A stretch of 64,000 nucleotides of DNA from Autumnicola sp041679265 (GTDB taxonomy: Bacteria > Bacteroidota > Bacteroidia > Flavobacteriales > Flavobacteriaceae): the NCBI RefSeq assembly GCF_041679265.1, contig NZ_JBGFSM010000003.1, positions 1-64,000 of the forward strand. Direction: 5' to 3'. Position 1 is the stretch's first letter. Each line of letters begins with the position of its first letter. Shown here one piece after another: positions 43,591 to 51,836 of this stretch. The translations under genes were made by a program, and so were the position numbers. The notes under the pieces are model-generated. The model was not told the DNA's origin, made no database searches, and was given only the letters and a program-made list of their open reading frames with translations.

Positions 43591-44655
43591 TTAAATTCTG
43601 GATGTTTTATTCTGAAGCAAATAATCTGCTATCACTAAAGCGGCCATGGCTTCTACAATAGGAACTGCCCTTGGCACCACACAGGGGTCATGCCTGCCTT
43701 TGCCCTGCATTTCTACAGATTCCCCTTCAGAATTAATAGTTTCCTGATTTTGCATAATAGTGGCCACAGGTTTAAAGGCAACATTGAAATAGATGTCCAT
43801 CCCATTGGATATTCCGCCCTGGATCCCGCCGCTAAGGTTGGTTTTGGTAGAGCCATCATTATTAAAAAGGTCGTTATGGGCACTGCCTTTCATTTTTGTA
43901 CCTTCAAAGCCGCTGCCGTACTCAAAACCTTTTACGGCGTTTATGGAAAGCATGGCCTTCCCAAGTTCGGCATGTAATTTATCAAATACCGGTTCTCCCA
44001 AACCTTTGGGAACATTCTTAATAACACATTGCACAGTGCCTCCCACAGTATCCCCTTCAGCCCTTATTTTTTTGATATAGGCCTCCATTTTTTCTGCCGT
44101 AGCAGGATCTGGGCAGCGTACAGGATTAGTTTCCGTAAGGCTAAAATCCAGTTCATTATGTTTTTTCTGAAGCTGAATTTCACCTACTGAAGCAACGTAG
44201 GCGTTAAATTTTATTTCTTTAAGCAATTGTTTTGCCAGCGCGCCTGCCACTACCCTGCAGGCGGTTTCCCTGGCCGAAGATCTTCCCCCTCCGCGATAAT
44301 CCCTTACCCCGTATTTTTCATCATAAGTATAATCGGCATGGGAAGGGCGGTAAGTATCTTTTATATGGGAGTAATCTTTTGATTTTTGATTCGAATTCTT
44401 AATAACAAAACCAATGGGGGTGCCGGTTGTTTTTCCTTCAAAAATTCCGGAATAGAATTCAACTGTATCAGGCTCTTTTCTTTGGGTAACAATTGCCGAC
44501 TGGCCTGGCCGGCGCCTGTTAAGCTCTTCCTGTATCTTTTCTGTATTAAGTTCTAATCCTGCAGGACATCCGTCAATAATTCCTCCAATTGCCTGACCGT
44601 GTGATTCTCCAAAGGTGGTAAGTTTAAAAATTTTTCCGAAGGAATTGCCCGCCAT
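43591..44655 (-). CDS. aroC: Chorismate synthase
   Basis: A 354-residue enzyme that converts EPSP to chorismate, the last shared step for aromatic amino acids. Family motifs are GESHGQAIGGIIDGCPAGL at the start, RPSHADYTYDEKYG, and DYRGGGRSSARETACRVVAG. ATG 44655 gives the family start MAGNSFGKIFKLTTFG; a TTG at 44673 would overlap the promoter box at 44671-44678. FMNH2-dependent. Confidence 0.95.
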   Translation of the reverse strand: MAGNSFGKIFKLTTFGESHGQAIGGIIDGCPAGLELNTEKIQEELNRRRPGQSAIVTQRKEPDTVEFYSGIFEGKTTGTPIGFVIKNSNQKSKDYSHIKDTYRPSHADYTYDEKYGVRDYRGGGRSSARETACRVVAGALAKQLLKEIKFNAYVASVGEIQLQKKHNELDFSLTETNPVRCPDPATAEKMEAYIKKIRAEGDTVGGTVQCVIKNVPKGLGEPVFDKLHAELGKAMLSINAVKGFEYGSGFEGTKMKGSAHNDLFNNDGSTKTNLSGGIQGGISNGMDIYFNVAFKPVATIMQNQETINSEGESVEMQGKGRHDPCVVPRAVPIVEAMAALVIADYLLQNKTSRI

Positions 44656-44670
44656 AGTTATCGTTTTGAG

Positions 44671-44678
44671 CAAATGTA
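44671..44678 (-). promoter_or_regulatory. Candidate -7 box (TACATTTG) for aroC
   Basis: The minus-strand TACATTTG fits TAnnTTTG, 15 bases before the ATG. A 7-bp inverted repeat (TTTAGCC/GGCTAAA) lies just upstream at about 44683-44707. Confidence 0.4.
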
Positions 44679-44819
44679 AATTTTTAGCCTCACTTTTAAA
44701 AGGCTAAATTCATTTATTGTAGCAATAACCATGGCTAAAGTAGAATAATAACCAGCTACCCTTATAAAACTAGCCTTATGAGGAAGAAAAAAGTCTAAAG
44801 AAAGCACAACTTTACCACC

Positions 44820-45194
44820 TTAATCTTTGGTGGAATGAGCTGCTAAAACTTCATCTATTTTAGAAAGCAAAGTGGCCATATCAAATGGTTTGGCTATAAA
44901 GGCTACTGCTCCTGCATCCCGGCATATTTTATCGGCATTATGAAGGGCAGACATCATTACCACAGGAACTTGTGCCACATCTTTATCTTCCTTAAGCTGT
45001 GCGCAGACTTCAGTTCCATCTACGCCTGAAATTAGTTTATCAAGCAGTACAAGTTCTATATTATTAGAGACAATGTTTTCCCTGGTTTCCAAAGGTCTTT
45101 GAGACAGGGTAACCTCATGGTCCTTAAATTCAAGGATATCTCTAATCATATATCCTATAGACGCATCGTCATCTACTACTAATATTCTGGCCAT
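44820..45194 (-). CDS. Single-domain response regulator
   Basis: A 124-residue REC domain with no output domain. Acidic residues are at the N-terminus (VVDDDASIG), the phosphoacceptor is Asp52 (LVLLDKLISGVDG), and Lys is in FIAKPFDM. After the Asp the usual Met-Pro is Leu-Ile, so the loop is atypical. It lies six bases after the PAS kinase gene and is the likely partner. Confidence 0.85.
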   Translation of the reverse strand: MARILVVDDDASIGYMIRDILEFKDHEVTLSQRPLETRENIVSNNIELVLLDKLISGVDGTEVCAQLKEDKDVAQVPVVMMSALHNADKICRDAGAVAFIAKPFDMATLLSKIDEVLAAHSTKD

Positions 45195-45200
45195 ATTATT

Positions 45201-46754
45201 TTAATTTATACAGGGTATGGAAATTGTAAATTCTGAACCTTCCCCAAAAGTGCTTTCAACATTTATTGAACCTCCATGCCTTTTAATTATCTCATTTGAG
45301 AGGAACAGGCCTATCCCAAAACCACTGTACGTGGCTTCATTTTTAGCACCTACACGGTAAAAGCGCTGGAAGATTTTATCGTGTTCGTTTGCAGGAATTC
45401 CTATGCCATTATCTTTAATCTTTACCGCAGCAAAGTGCTCTTTTTCCTTTTGTACACGAATGCTTACTTCTTTTTGACCGGGGGAATACTTAATGGCATT
45501 ATTGATAATGTTTATAAACACCTGGCCTATACGAGAGCGATCCCCTATTACTTTGCATTGGCAGCTCTCTTCATATTTTATAGAAGGTACTTCCTGATTT
45601 GAAAAATGGATATCCTGAATGGTTTCTTCTACCAGTTCATTTATAACAAATTCTTTTCTCTCAAATTCCATTTCATTATCCTCTATGCGTGATAAATCCA
45701 GAATTTCAGAAATAAGACGCACCTGCCGCTCTACCTGGTTCTCTATTCTATCCAAATATAAAGACAAAGGTATTTCTTTAATTCTGGCTTCTTTGTTTTG
45801 ATCCAAAATGCAGTTAAGCAGCTGCGTATACCCTTTAATAGAGGTCACCGGAGTTTTTAGTTCATGGCTCACCAGCTTCAGAAATTTTTCTTTCTTTTTT
45901 TCCTCGTCCTTTAATTTCTGAATTTCTGTGCTGGAACTTACCCAGCTAATTATTTCTCCATTTTCATCCCTTAGCGGGATTCCTCTTGTAATATGCCATT
46001 TGTAATCCCCGGTTTTATTAAGGACCCTCATTTCCAGTTCTAACTCCTTTCCTTCGGCTAAGCTTTCCTTTACCTGGTTTTCCACGTATTCTTTTTCCTC
46101 AGGATGCATACGCTTAGAGCTTTCCTCCTGCACGAGTTCTTCCATGGACATTCCGGTATAAAATTGCCAGCTGCGGTTATAATAAAAGGATTTTCCGGAG
46201 GTATCGGCAATGGTTATTTTATGAGGCATAAAATCTATAAGTTGCCGGAACCTCAATTCATTTTCAGAAATTTTTTGATGCAGTTCTGCTTCTTGAGATA
46301 CTAAACTGGCAATAACACCCACTCCCTCAATTTCTCCCTGCAGGTTTCTTTGCGGCTGATAATAAAAATTAAAATATTCCAGCTTTCTTTCCCCATTTAT
46401 AATATGTTCCCCGGGCATTTCAATGGCCCTTACCACTTCTCCGCTGTGGTAAACCTTCATCAATAATTCATAGAACCCCTGGCCTTTAAGTTCTGGAACG
46501 GCTTCCATTAAAGGTTTACCTATTACCTGTTCTCCTTTTCCCCAATTTTCAAGAATGGTCTTATTTGCTATTTCAATAATGAGATTTTCACCTTTTAAAA
46601 ATGCAATTAAAGATGGTGAAGAATGTACAATATCCTTGTAGCGGTTATTGATTTCCTTTTCATGATCAAGACAGGAACGCAGCCTTTCCACTTCAGCCTG
46701 CAGATGGGCGATATTCGCCTGTTTAAGGTTTTCTGTCTTAGATTCTTTTTCCAT
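45201..46754 (-). CDS. PAS-domain sensor histidine kinase
   Basis: A 517-residue kinase from ATG 46754. An N-terminal coiled coil precedes two PAS domains (about residues 40-150 and 165-280), the second with NKTGDYKWHITRGIPLRDENGE. The HisKA box has His about residue 297 (LKLVSHELKTPVTSI). The ATPase domain has the N box FINIINNAIKYSP, DNGIGIPANEHDKIF and GFGIGLFLSNEII. No transmembrane helix is seen, so it should sense an internal signal. Its response regulator gene follows. A TTG at 46775 lies inside the promoter box and is rejected. Confidence 0.88.
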   Translation of the reverse strand: MEKESKTENLKQANIAHLQAEVERLRSCLDHEKEINNRYKDIVHSSPSLIAFLKGENLIIEIANKTILENWGKGEQVIGKPLMEAVPELKGQGFYELLMKVYHSGEVVRAIEMPGEHIINGERKLEYFNFYYQPQRNLQGEIEGVGVIASLVSQEAELHQKISENELRFRQLIDFMPHKITIADTSGKSFYYNRSWQFYTGMSMEELVQEESSKRMHPEEKEYVENQVKESLAEGKELELEMRVLNKTGDYKWHITRGIPLRDENGEIISWVSSSTEIQKLKDEEKKKEKFLKLVSHELKTPVTSIKGYTQLLNCILDQNKEARIKEIPLSLYLDRIENQVERQVRLISEILDLSRIEDNEMEFERKEFVINELVEETIQDIHFSNQEVPSIKYEESCQCKVIGDRSRIGQVFINIINNAIKYSPGQKEVSIRVQKEKEHFAAVKIKDNGIGIPANEHDKIFQRFYRVGAKNEATYSGFGIGLFLSNEIIKRHGGSINVESTFGEGSEFTISIPCIN

Positions 46755-46772
46755 TCGGCAAGGATTACGCGT

Positions 46773-46780
46773 CAAATATA
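46773..46780 (-). promoter_or_regulatory. Candidate -7 box (TATATTTG) for the kinase gene
   Basis: The minus-strand TATATTTG fits TAnnTTTG and sits 18 bases before the ATG at 46754. This is a reason to reject the TTG start at 46775. Confidence 0.4.
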
Positions 46781-46826
46781 AAGATAAATGCGCGCGGGGC
46801 TTTTGAAGTTTACTTACAATGTTTTG

Positions 46827-49760
46827 TTAATATTCTGGCCTCTCCCTTAAAGCATTTCTTAAAATACTTACAGGATGCTGTGCTTCTTTTTTTGTACCGT
46901 CTTTTATCTGGTGCCTGCAGCTGGTACCGTTTGCTGAAATTATGGTGCCCTCGTTGGCTTTTCTTACCGCCGGAAAAAGTGTTTGTTCTCCTATATTCAT
47001 ACTCACCTCATAATGCTCTTTTTCATACCCAAAAGATCCCGCCATACCGCAACATCCCGAAGGGATAATAGTAACCTTATAATTTTCCGGTAAATTGAGC
47101 ACGCTAAAAGTATAAGCAGTATTTGAAAGTGCTTTTTGGTGACAGTGACCGTGGATTTTGATTTCTTTTTCTTCTGAAGTAAACGAAGAGGACTTTATAT
47201 TTCCCAGGGATATTTCGGTTTTAAGAAATTCCTCTATTATAAAGCAGTTTTTCGAAAGTTTTTCTGCTTCATCCCGGCTTTCAGCCAGCCTAAGGTATTC
47301 ATCACGAAAGCTTAAAATAGCTGAAGGTTCTATCCCTATAAGCGGAGTTTCTTCAGAAATAATATCCTTGAAAATCCTGATGTTTTTATTTGCAAGTTCT
47401 TTAGCCTCCTTCAGAAAACCTTTAGAAATGTGGCTGCGGCCGCTTTCTTCATGCTCAATAATGTTCACCTGATAATTCAGCTTAAATAAAAGTTCCAGCG
47501 CGTCAATGCCAATTTCAGCATCAAGATAATTAGTGAATTCATCATTAAAAAGGTAAACCTCTTTTATAGGATTTTCCAATTTAAGGCGCTTCCTGTTATT
47601 TTTATAATAATCGCAAAGCGTCTGGCTTGCGAGTTGGGGAAGGCTCCTCTCTTTTGCTATTCCCAAAGCGCTTTTAGCTACTGCGGAAGTGATTTTGTTT
47701 TTGAAGAGAAAATTGGAAATTCCTGGAACCTTAGATCCCAGGCGGTTCATTTTTGCGTTGTTCACGAACATTTTATTCCGCCTGGTAAAACCGTTTTCCT
47801 TCTGGTACTGGTATTGAAACTCTGCTTTTAAGGCCGCCACATCAACACTGGAGGGGCATTCGCTTTTACAACCTTTACAGCTGATGCATAAATCGAAAAC
47901 TTCCTTTAATTCAGCATTATTAAAACGGTTCTTTTTATCTGAATTGGTAAGAAATTCCCTCAAAGCATTTGCCCTGGCCCTCGTGGTATCTTTTTCATTT
48001 TTAGTGGCACGGTAACTGGGGCACATGGTACCTCCAGCTTCTGAAGATTTTCTGCAATCCCCACTGCCGTTGCACTGTTCAGCAAGCCGGAGAACACCCT
48101 GGGTTTCAGAAAAGTCCATTAAAGTCGCAATTTCAGACTCTTCACGGTCCACTTCATACCTGAAAGAAGTATCCATAGGCGCGGCATCTATTATTTTACC
48201 GGGATTAAAAATATTCTGCGGATCAAAAGTAAACTTCAGCTCTTTTAAAATCTGGTAATTTTTAGGACCAATCATATATTCGATGAACTCGGCCCTTACC
48301 CTGCCGTCCCCATGTTCGCCGCTCATGGAGCCGTTATATTTTTTTACCAGTTTTGCAACATCTTCGGTTATGCTTCTAAAAAGCTTAACGTCTTCAGATT
48401 TTTTCAGGTCCAGGATTGGCCTGAGGTGTAATTCCCCTGCCCCGGCATGGGCGTAATAAACAGCATCCTGCTTATAATTTCCCATTACCTCTGTAAACTC
48501 GTTTATATAAGGAGCCAGGTGCGGAAGGGCGACTGCGGTATCTTCTATACAGGCCACAGCTTTCCGGTCGCCGGTAATATTTCCCAGAAGGCCCAGCCCC
48601 GCTTTACGAAGTTCCAGCGCCAGTTCTATCTGTTCCCCGTATAGCACCGGGAAAGCGTAACCAAGATTGGAAGATTCAAGGGTATCAAGCAGCTCGCGGG
48701 TTTGCTTTTGCAACTCTTTCTGGCTGTTTGCCCTTAGCTCCAGCATTAAAATGGCTTTGGGATCACCTTCTATAAAAAACCTGTTTTCCTTATATTTTAA
48801 ATTCTGCTTTGTACAATCCAAAATGGTTTTATCCATCATTTCACAGGTAAACAACGGATGTTGCATTGCCGGGACCACAGCCTGCAGGCAGGCTTCGATA
48901 GAAGTATAATGGGCCGCCACCATAGCAGCGTTTGGAGGAGGAAGTTTGTCCAGCTGTAAAGTAATTTCTGTAGTGAATGCCAACGTGCCTTCGCTTCCTG
49001 CCAGGAATTTAGCAAGGTTAAATTCTTCAGCTTCCTCAGGATCAAAAGCCTGTGTGTACAAGAGGTCATCTATGGCATAACCTGTATTTCTGCGGTGCAT
49101 TTCCCTAGGTGGAAATTTTTCCTTTATCTCCTGCTTATTTTCTTCTGAAGATAACTTCTCCTTAACTTCACGGTAAATTTTTCCTTCCAGATTTTGTAGC
49201 TGAAGTTTTTCACCAAAAGCCTGATTGGAAATATACCCGAATTCAGCATCACTCCCGTCGCTTAAGATAGTTTTCAGGGAAATAAGCTTTTCCCGGGTAG
49301 TGCCATATTTTATGGAAGTTGTCCCGCTGGAATTATTTCCTACCATCCCACCCAACATACAACGATTAGAGGTTGAAGTATTGGGCCCAAAAAATAAACC
49401 GTATTCTTTTAATATCCTGTTAAGGTCGTCCCTAATTACACCTGGTTGTAGCCTTACCGTTTTTTCTTCAGTATTTATTTCCAGGATTTTTGTAAAATGT
49501 TTAGAGACATCTACCACTATTCCTTTGCCCACACATTGCCCGGCAAGGGAAGTTCCCGCTGTACGCGGAATGAGCGAGGTGAAATTTGCAGATGCAAATT
49601 TAATGAGGGTCTTTAGGTCTTTGTTGTTTTTAGGATAGCAAACTGCTAATGGCAATTCACGATACACTGATGCATCTGTGGCATAAATTGATCGCCATAG
49701 ATCATCAAAAAAAAGTTCGCCCTCTATTTCTCCGGCTAAGGCCGTAAGTTTCTCTTTCAT
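46827..49760 (-). CDS. FAD-linked oxidase fused to Fe-S/CCG domains
   Basis: A 977-residue YdiJ/D-2-hydroxyacid dehydrogenase-like enzyme. Residues 1-540 are FAD_binding_4 plus FAD-oxidase C (LIPRTAGTSLAGQCVGKGIVV; GEHGDGRVRAEF). Then come two Fe-S Cys groups, GDCRKSSEAGGTMCPSYRA and FDLCISCKGCKSECPSS, and a C-terminal CCG domain ending HGHCHQKALSN ... PSGCCGMAGSFGYE. Such proteins oxidise D-lactate, D-2-hydroxyglutarate or glycolate and pass electrons through the clusters. The substrate is not clear from sequence. Confidence 0.88.
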   Translation of the reverse strand: MKEKLTALAGEIEGELFFDDLWRSIYATDASVYRELPLAVCYPKNNKDLKTLIKFASANFTSLIPRTAGTSLAGQCVGKGIVVDVSKHFTKILEINTEEKTVRLQPGVIRDDLNRILKEYGLFFGPNTSTSNRCMLGGMVGNNSSGTTSIKYGTTREKLISLKTILSDGSDAEFGYISNQAFGEKLQLQNLEGKIYREVKEKLSSEENKQEIKEKFPPREMHRRNTGYAIDDLLYTQAFDPEEAEEFNLAKFLAGSEGTLAFTTEITLQLDKLPPPNAAMVAAHYTSIEACLQAVVPAMQHPLFTCEMMDKTILDCTKQNLKYKENRFFIEGDPKAILMLELRANSQKELQKQTRELLDTLESSNLGYAFPVLYGEQIELALELRKAGLGLLGNITGDRKAVACIEDTAVALPHLAPYINEFTEVMGNYKQDAVYYAHAGAGELHLRPILDLKKSEDVKLFRSITEDVAKLVKKYNGSMSGEHGDGRVRAEFIEYMIGPKNYQILKELKFTFDPQNIFNPGKIIDAAPMDTSFRYEVDREESEIATLMDFSETQGVLRLAEQCNGSGDCRKSSEAGGTMCPSYRATKNEKDTTRARANALREFLTNSDKKNRFNNAELKEVFDLCISCKGCKSECPSSVDVAALKAEFQYQYQKENGFTRRNKMFVNNAKMNRLGSKVPGISNFLFKNKITSAVAKSALGIAKERSLPQLASQTLCDYYKNNRKRLKLENPIKEVYLFNDEFTNYLDAEIGIDALELLFKLNYQVNIIEHEESGRSHISKGFLKEAKELANKNIRIFKDIISEETPLIGIEPSAILSFRDEYLRLAESRDEAEKLSKNCFIIEEFLKTEISLGNIKSSSFTSEEKEIKIHGHCHQKALSNTAYTFSVLNLPENYKVTIIPSGCCGMAGSFGYEKEHYEVSMNIGEQTLFPAVRKANEGTIISANGTSCRHQIKDGTKKEAQHPVSILRNALRERPEY

Positions 49761-50099
49761 AAAAAAATTACTTTTAACTTAATAAAGGTCTCTAAATACC
49801 TGATCCAAAAGAAGTACATTTAATTTATAACTTTTATTTCTACAGTTATTGCACATAGGAAATGAGATTTTTTAATTTATGAATGTTCTGTATCTATGCT
49901 TAAAAATTTTATAAGAAGTTACAGTGATCTGTGACCTATAAAGCAGTATCATCATAAAAAAATCTAAAATTAAGGATTTAGCTTGTAATGCGCTTAACAC
50001 ATTTTTAAACATTATTAACAATAGATTGGCCTATCACGACGTTTGCCTTCATAACGAACAATTAAATTTGTCATACTAACTAGTAAAAATTTCAAAAGA
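49761..50099. other. Divergent promoter region, no gene seen
   Basis: 339 A/T-rich bases between the FAD oxidase gene and a barrel gene. It has one good plus-strand promoter at 50042-50070 and no gene-like reading frame. Confidence 0.6.
50042..50070 (+). promoter_or_regulatory. Flavobacterial promoter of the barrel gene
   Basis: A -33 TTTG (50042-50045) and a -7 TAAATTTG (50063-50070) are separated by 17 bases, near the reported spacing for Bacteroidota. The ATG is 30 bases after the -7 box. This is the best promoter match in the window. Confidence 0.65.
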
Positions 50100-50597
50100 A
50101 TGAAGAAGTTATTTTTATTTGCCGCATTTAGTATTAGTGCAGCATTCCTCACTGGAGCAAAAGCCCAGGAAATTTCTGATAATGCCATAGGTTTACGACT
50201 GGGAGGTGGTAATGCCTATGGAGCTGAAATATCTTATCAACGCGCCCTGGGTATGGAAAACAACCGTCTTGAACTGGATTTAGGCTGGAGAAACGACAAC
50301 GATTACAGCATGTTCAAGTTAATGGGACTTTACCAGTGGTTATGGAATATTGATGGCAATTTTAACTGGTATGCCGGTGCAGGTGCCGGAATTGGCGGAG
50401 TTTCTGATGACAGAGGCCTTGATGAATCTGATGAAGGGGCATTCTTCTCTATTGCCGGAGATGTGGGAATAGAGTATAATTTCGATATTCCTTTGATGGT
50501 TTCCCTGGACCTTCGTCCGGAAATTGGCCTTAGCGGTTACAATTATATCAACGATTTTACCCCAGATATCGCAATTGGGGTGCGATATCAGTTTTAA
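50100..50597 (+). CDS. Outer-membrane beta-barrel protein
   Basis: A 165-residue secreted protein with signal peptide MKKLFLFAAFSISAAFLTGAK followed by AQE. The mature part has regular amphipathic strands (ELDLGWRNDNDYSMFKLMGL, NWYAGAGAGIGG, DIAIGVRYQF) and ends in Phe, as expected for an 8-stranded OmpX-like barrel. Function unknown. It is terminated by a strong hairpin. Confidence 0.78.
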   Translation: MKKLFLFAAFSISAAFLTGAKAQEISDNAIGLRLGGGNAYGAEISYQRALGMENNRLELDLGWRNDNDYSMFKLMGLYQWLWNIDGNFNWYAGAGAGIGGVSDDRGLDESDEGAFFSIAGDVGIEYNFDIPLMVSLDLRPEIGLSGYNYINDFTPDIAIGVRYQF

Positions 50598-50618
50598 TAA
50601 AACAAAAACATAAAAATA

Positions 50619-50645
50619 AAAAAGTGGGAGCATTTCCCACTTTTT
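50619..50645. terminator. Bidirectional terminator
   Basis: An 11-bp stem (AAAAAGTGGGA / TCCCACTTTTT) with loop GCATT lies between converging genes, with A-rich and T-rich flanks to serve both directions. Confidence 0.9.
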
Positions 50646-50651
50646 TTTATT

Positions 50652-51782
50652 TTATACTTTTTCCAGTAAACCCTGGTAAAGTGCCTCATACTGCGGAACA
50701 ACCATGTTAATGTCAAATTTTTCGGCTTCCCTGTGGGCGTTTTCCTTGAATTTTCGCAGCCGTTCTTTGTCTTCAAGAATATAAATGGCATTTGCTGCCA
50801 TTTTCTGAACATCACCAACATCATTAAGAAAACCGGAAACACCTTCCACATTTACTTCAGGTAATCCGCCGGTATTTGTAGAAATAACAGGCACGCCGTT
50901 TACCATAGCTTCCAGAGCGGCCAGGCCAAAACTTTCTTTTTCAGAAGGCAGAAGAAACAAATCTGAAAAACAAAGGATTTTATCTATCTCATGGCTTTCT
51001 CCCAGGAAAAGAACTTTATCCTGTATCCCAAGCTCTTTTACCAGCTCTTCGGCCATCTCTTTTTCCGGCCCTTCCCCAACCATCATTAGTTTGGATTTTA
51101 TTTTTTTCTGAATTTCAAAAAAGATCTTTACCACGTCATCAATTCGCTTTACTTTTCTGAAATTACTAACATGAGTAATGATCTTTTCCTCTTCAGCAGC
51201 CATCATTTCCCGCTGACAATCGGTAAAAGATTTTTTGTCAAATTTACTTACATCTATAAAATTTGGAACCACCTGGATTTCTTTGGTAATATTAAAGGAA
51301 CTAAGAGTATCTTCCTTTAAGCTTCGGGAAACAGAGGTTACCACGTCGCTGCTGTTTATGCTGAACTTTACCGCGGGTTTATAAAACGGATGACGGCCCA
51401 CAAGGGTAATATCTGTACCGTGCAAAGTAGTGACCATAGGAATAAAAATGCCTTCTTCTTCCAGCATCTTTTTTGCCATATATCCAGCATAGGCATGAGG
51501 GATCGCATAATGTACGTGTAAAAGTTCAATCCCATGAAGCTTTACCATATTTACGAGTTTGCTGCTTAAAGCCAGCTCGTATGGCTGATAATGAAACAGC
51601 GGATATTCCGGCACATGCACTTCGTGAAAACGTACGTTACTAGAAAGCTGGTCCAGCCTTACCGGCTGTTTATAGGTAATAAAATGGATCTCATGTCCTC
51701 TTCTGGAGAGTGCCAGACCAAGTTCAGTAGCTACTACGCCACTGCCCCCAAATGTGGGGTAACAAACAATAGCAATTTTCAT
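50652..51782 (-). CDS. bshA: BshA: GlcNAc-malate synthase (bacillithiol)
   Basis: A 376-residue GT4 glycosyltransferase that joins UDP-GlcNAc to L-malate, the first step of bacillithiol synthesis. The start KIAIVCYPTFGGSGVVATELG and the central LLHVHYAIPHAYAGYMAKK, TTLHGTDITLVGRHP and VPNFIDVSKF are strongly BshA-like. The E-x7-E motif is ESFGLAALE. It is 54 bases after the GH3 fusion gene. bshB and bshC are not in the window. Confidence 0.94.
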   Translation of the reverse strand: MKIAIVCYPTFGGSGVVATELGLALSRRGHEIHFITYKQPVRLDQLSSNVRFHEVHVPEYPLFHYQPYELALSSKLVNMVKLHGIELLHVHYAIPHAYAGYMAKKMLEEEGIFIPMVTTLHGTDITLVGRHPFYKPAVKFSINSSDVVTSVSRSLKEDTLSSFNITKEIQVVPNFIDVSKFDKKSFTDCQREMMAAEEEKIITHVSNFRKVKRIDDVVKIFFEIQKKIKSKLMMVGEGPEKEMAEELVKELGIQDKVLFLGESHEIDKILCFSDLFLLPSEKESFGLAALEAMVNGVPVISTNTGGLPEVNVEGVSGFLNDVGDVQKMAANAIYILEDKERLRKFKENAHREAEKFDINMVVPQYEALYQGLLEKV

Positions 51783-51836
51783 TAATTCTTTTCTTTATAA
51801 GGACCTGATATCAGTTTTGTAAAGCTTTTAAGGGCA

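Noticed and set aside
43690..44080. Long plus-strand open frames inside aroC
   Set aside because: They lie antisense to the conserved chorismate synthase and have no protein-like character.
44820..45194. Response regulator as an inactive pseudo-receiver
   Set aside because: Asp52, the acidic pocket and the Lys are all present; only the residues after the Asp are unusual.
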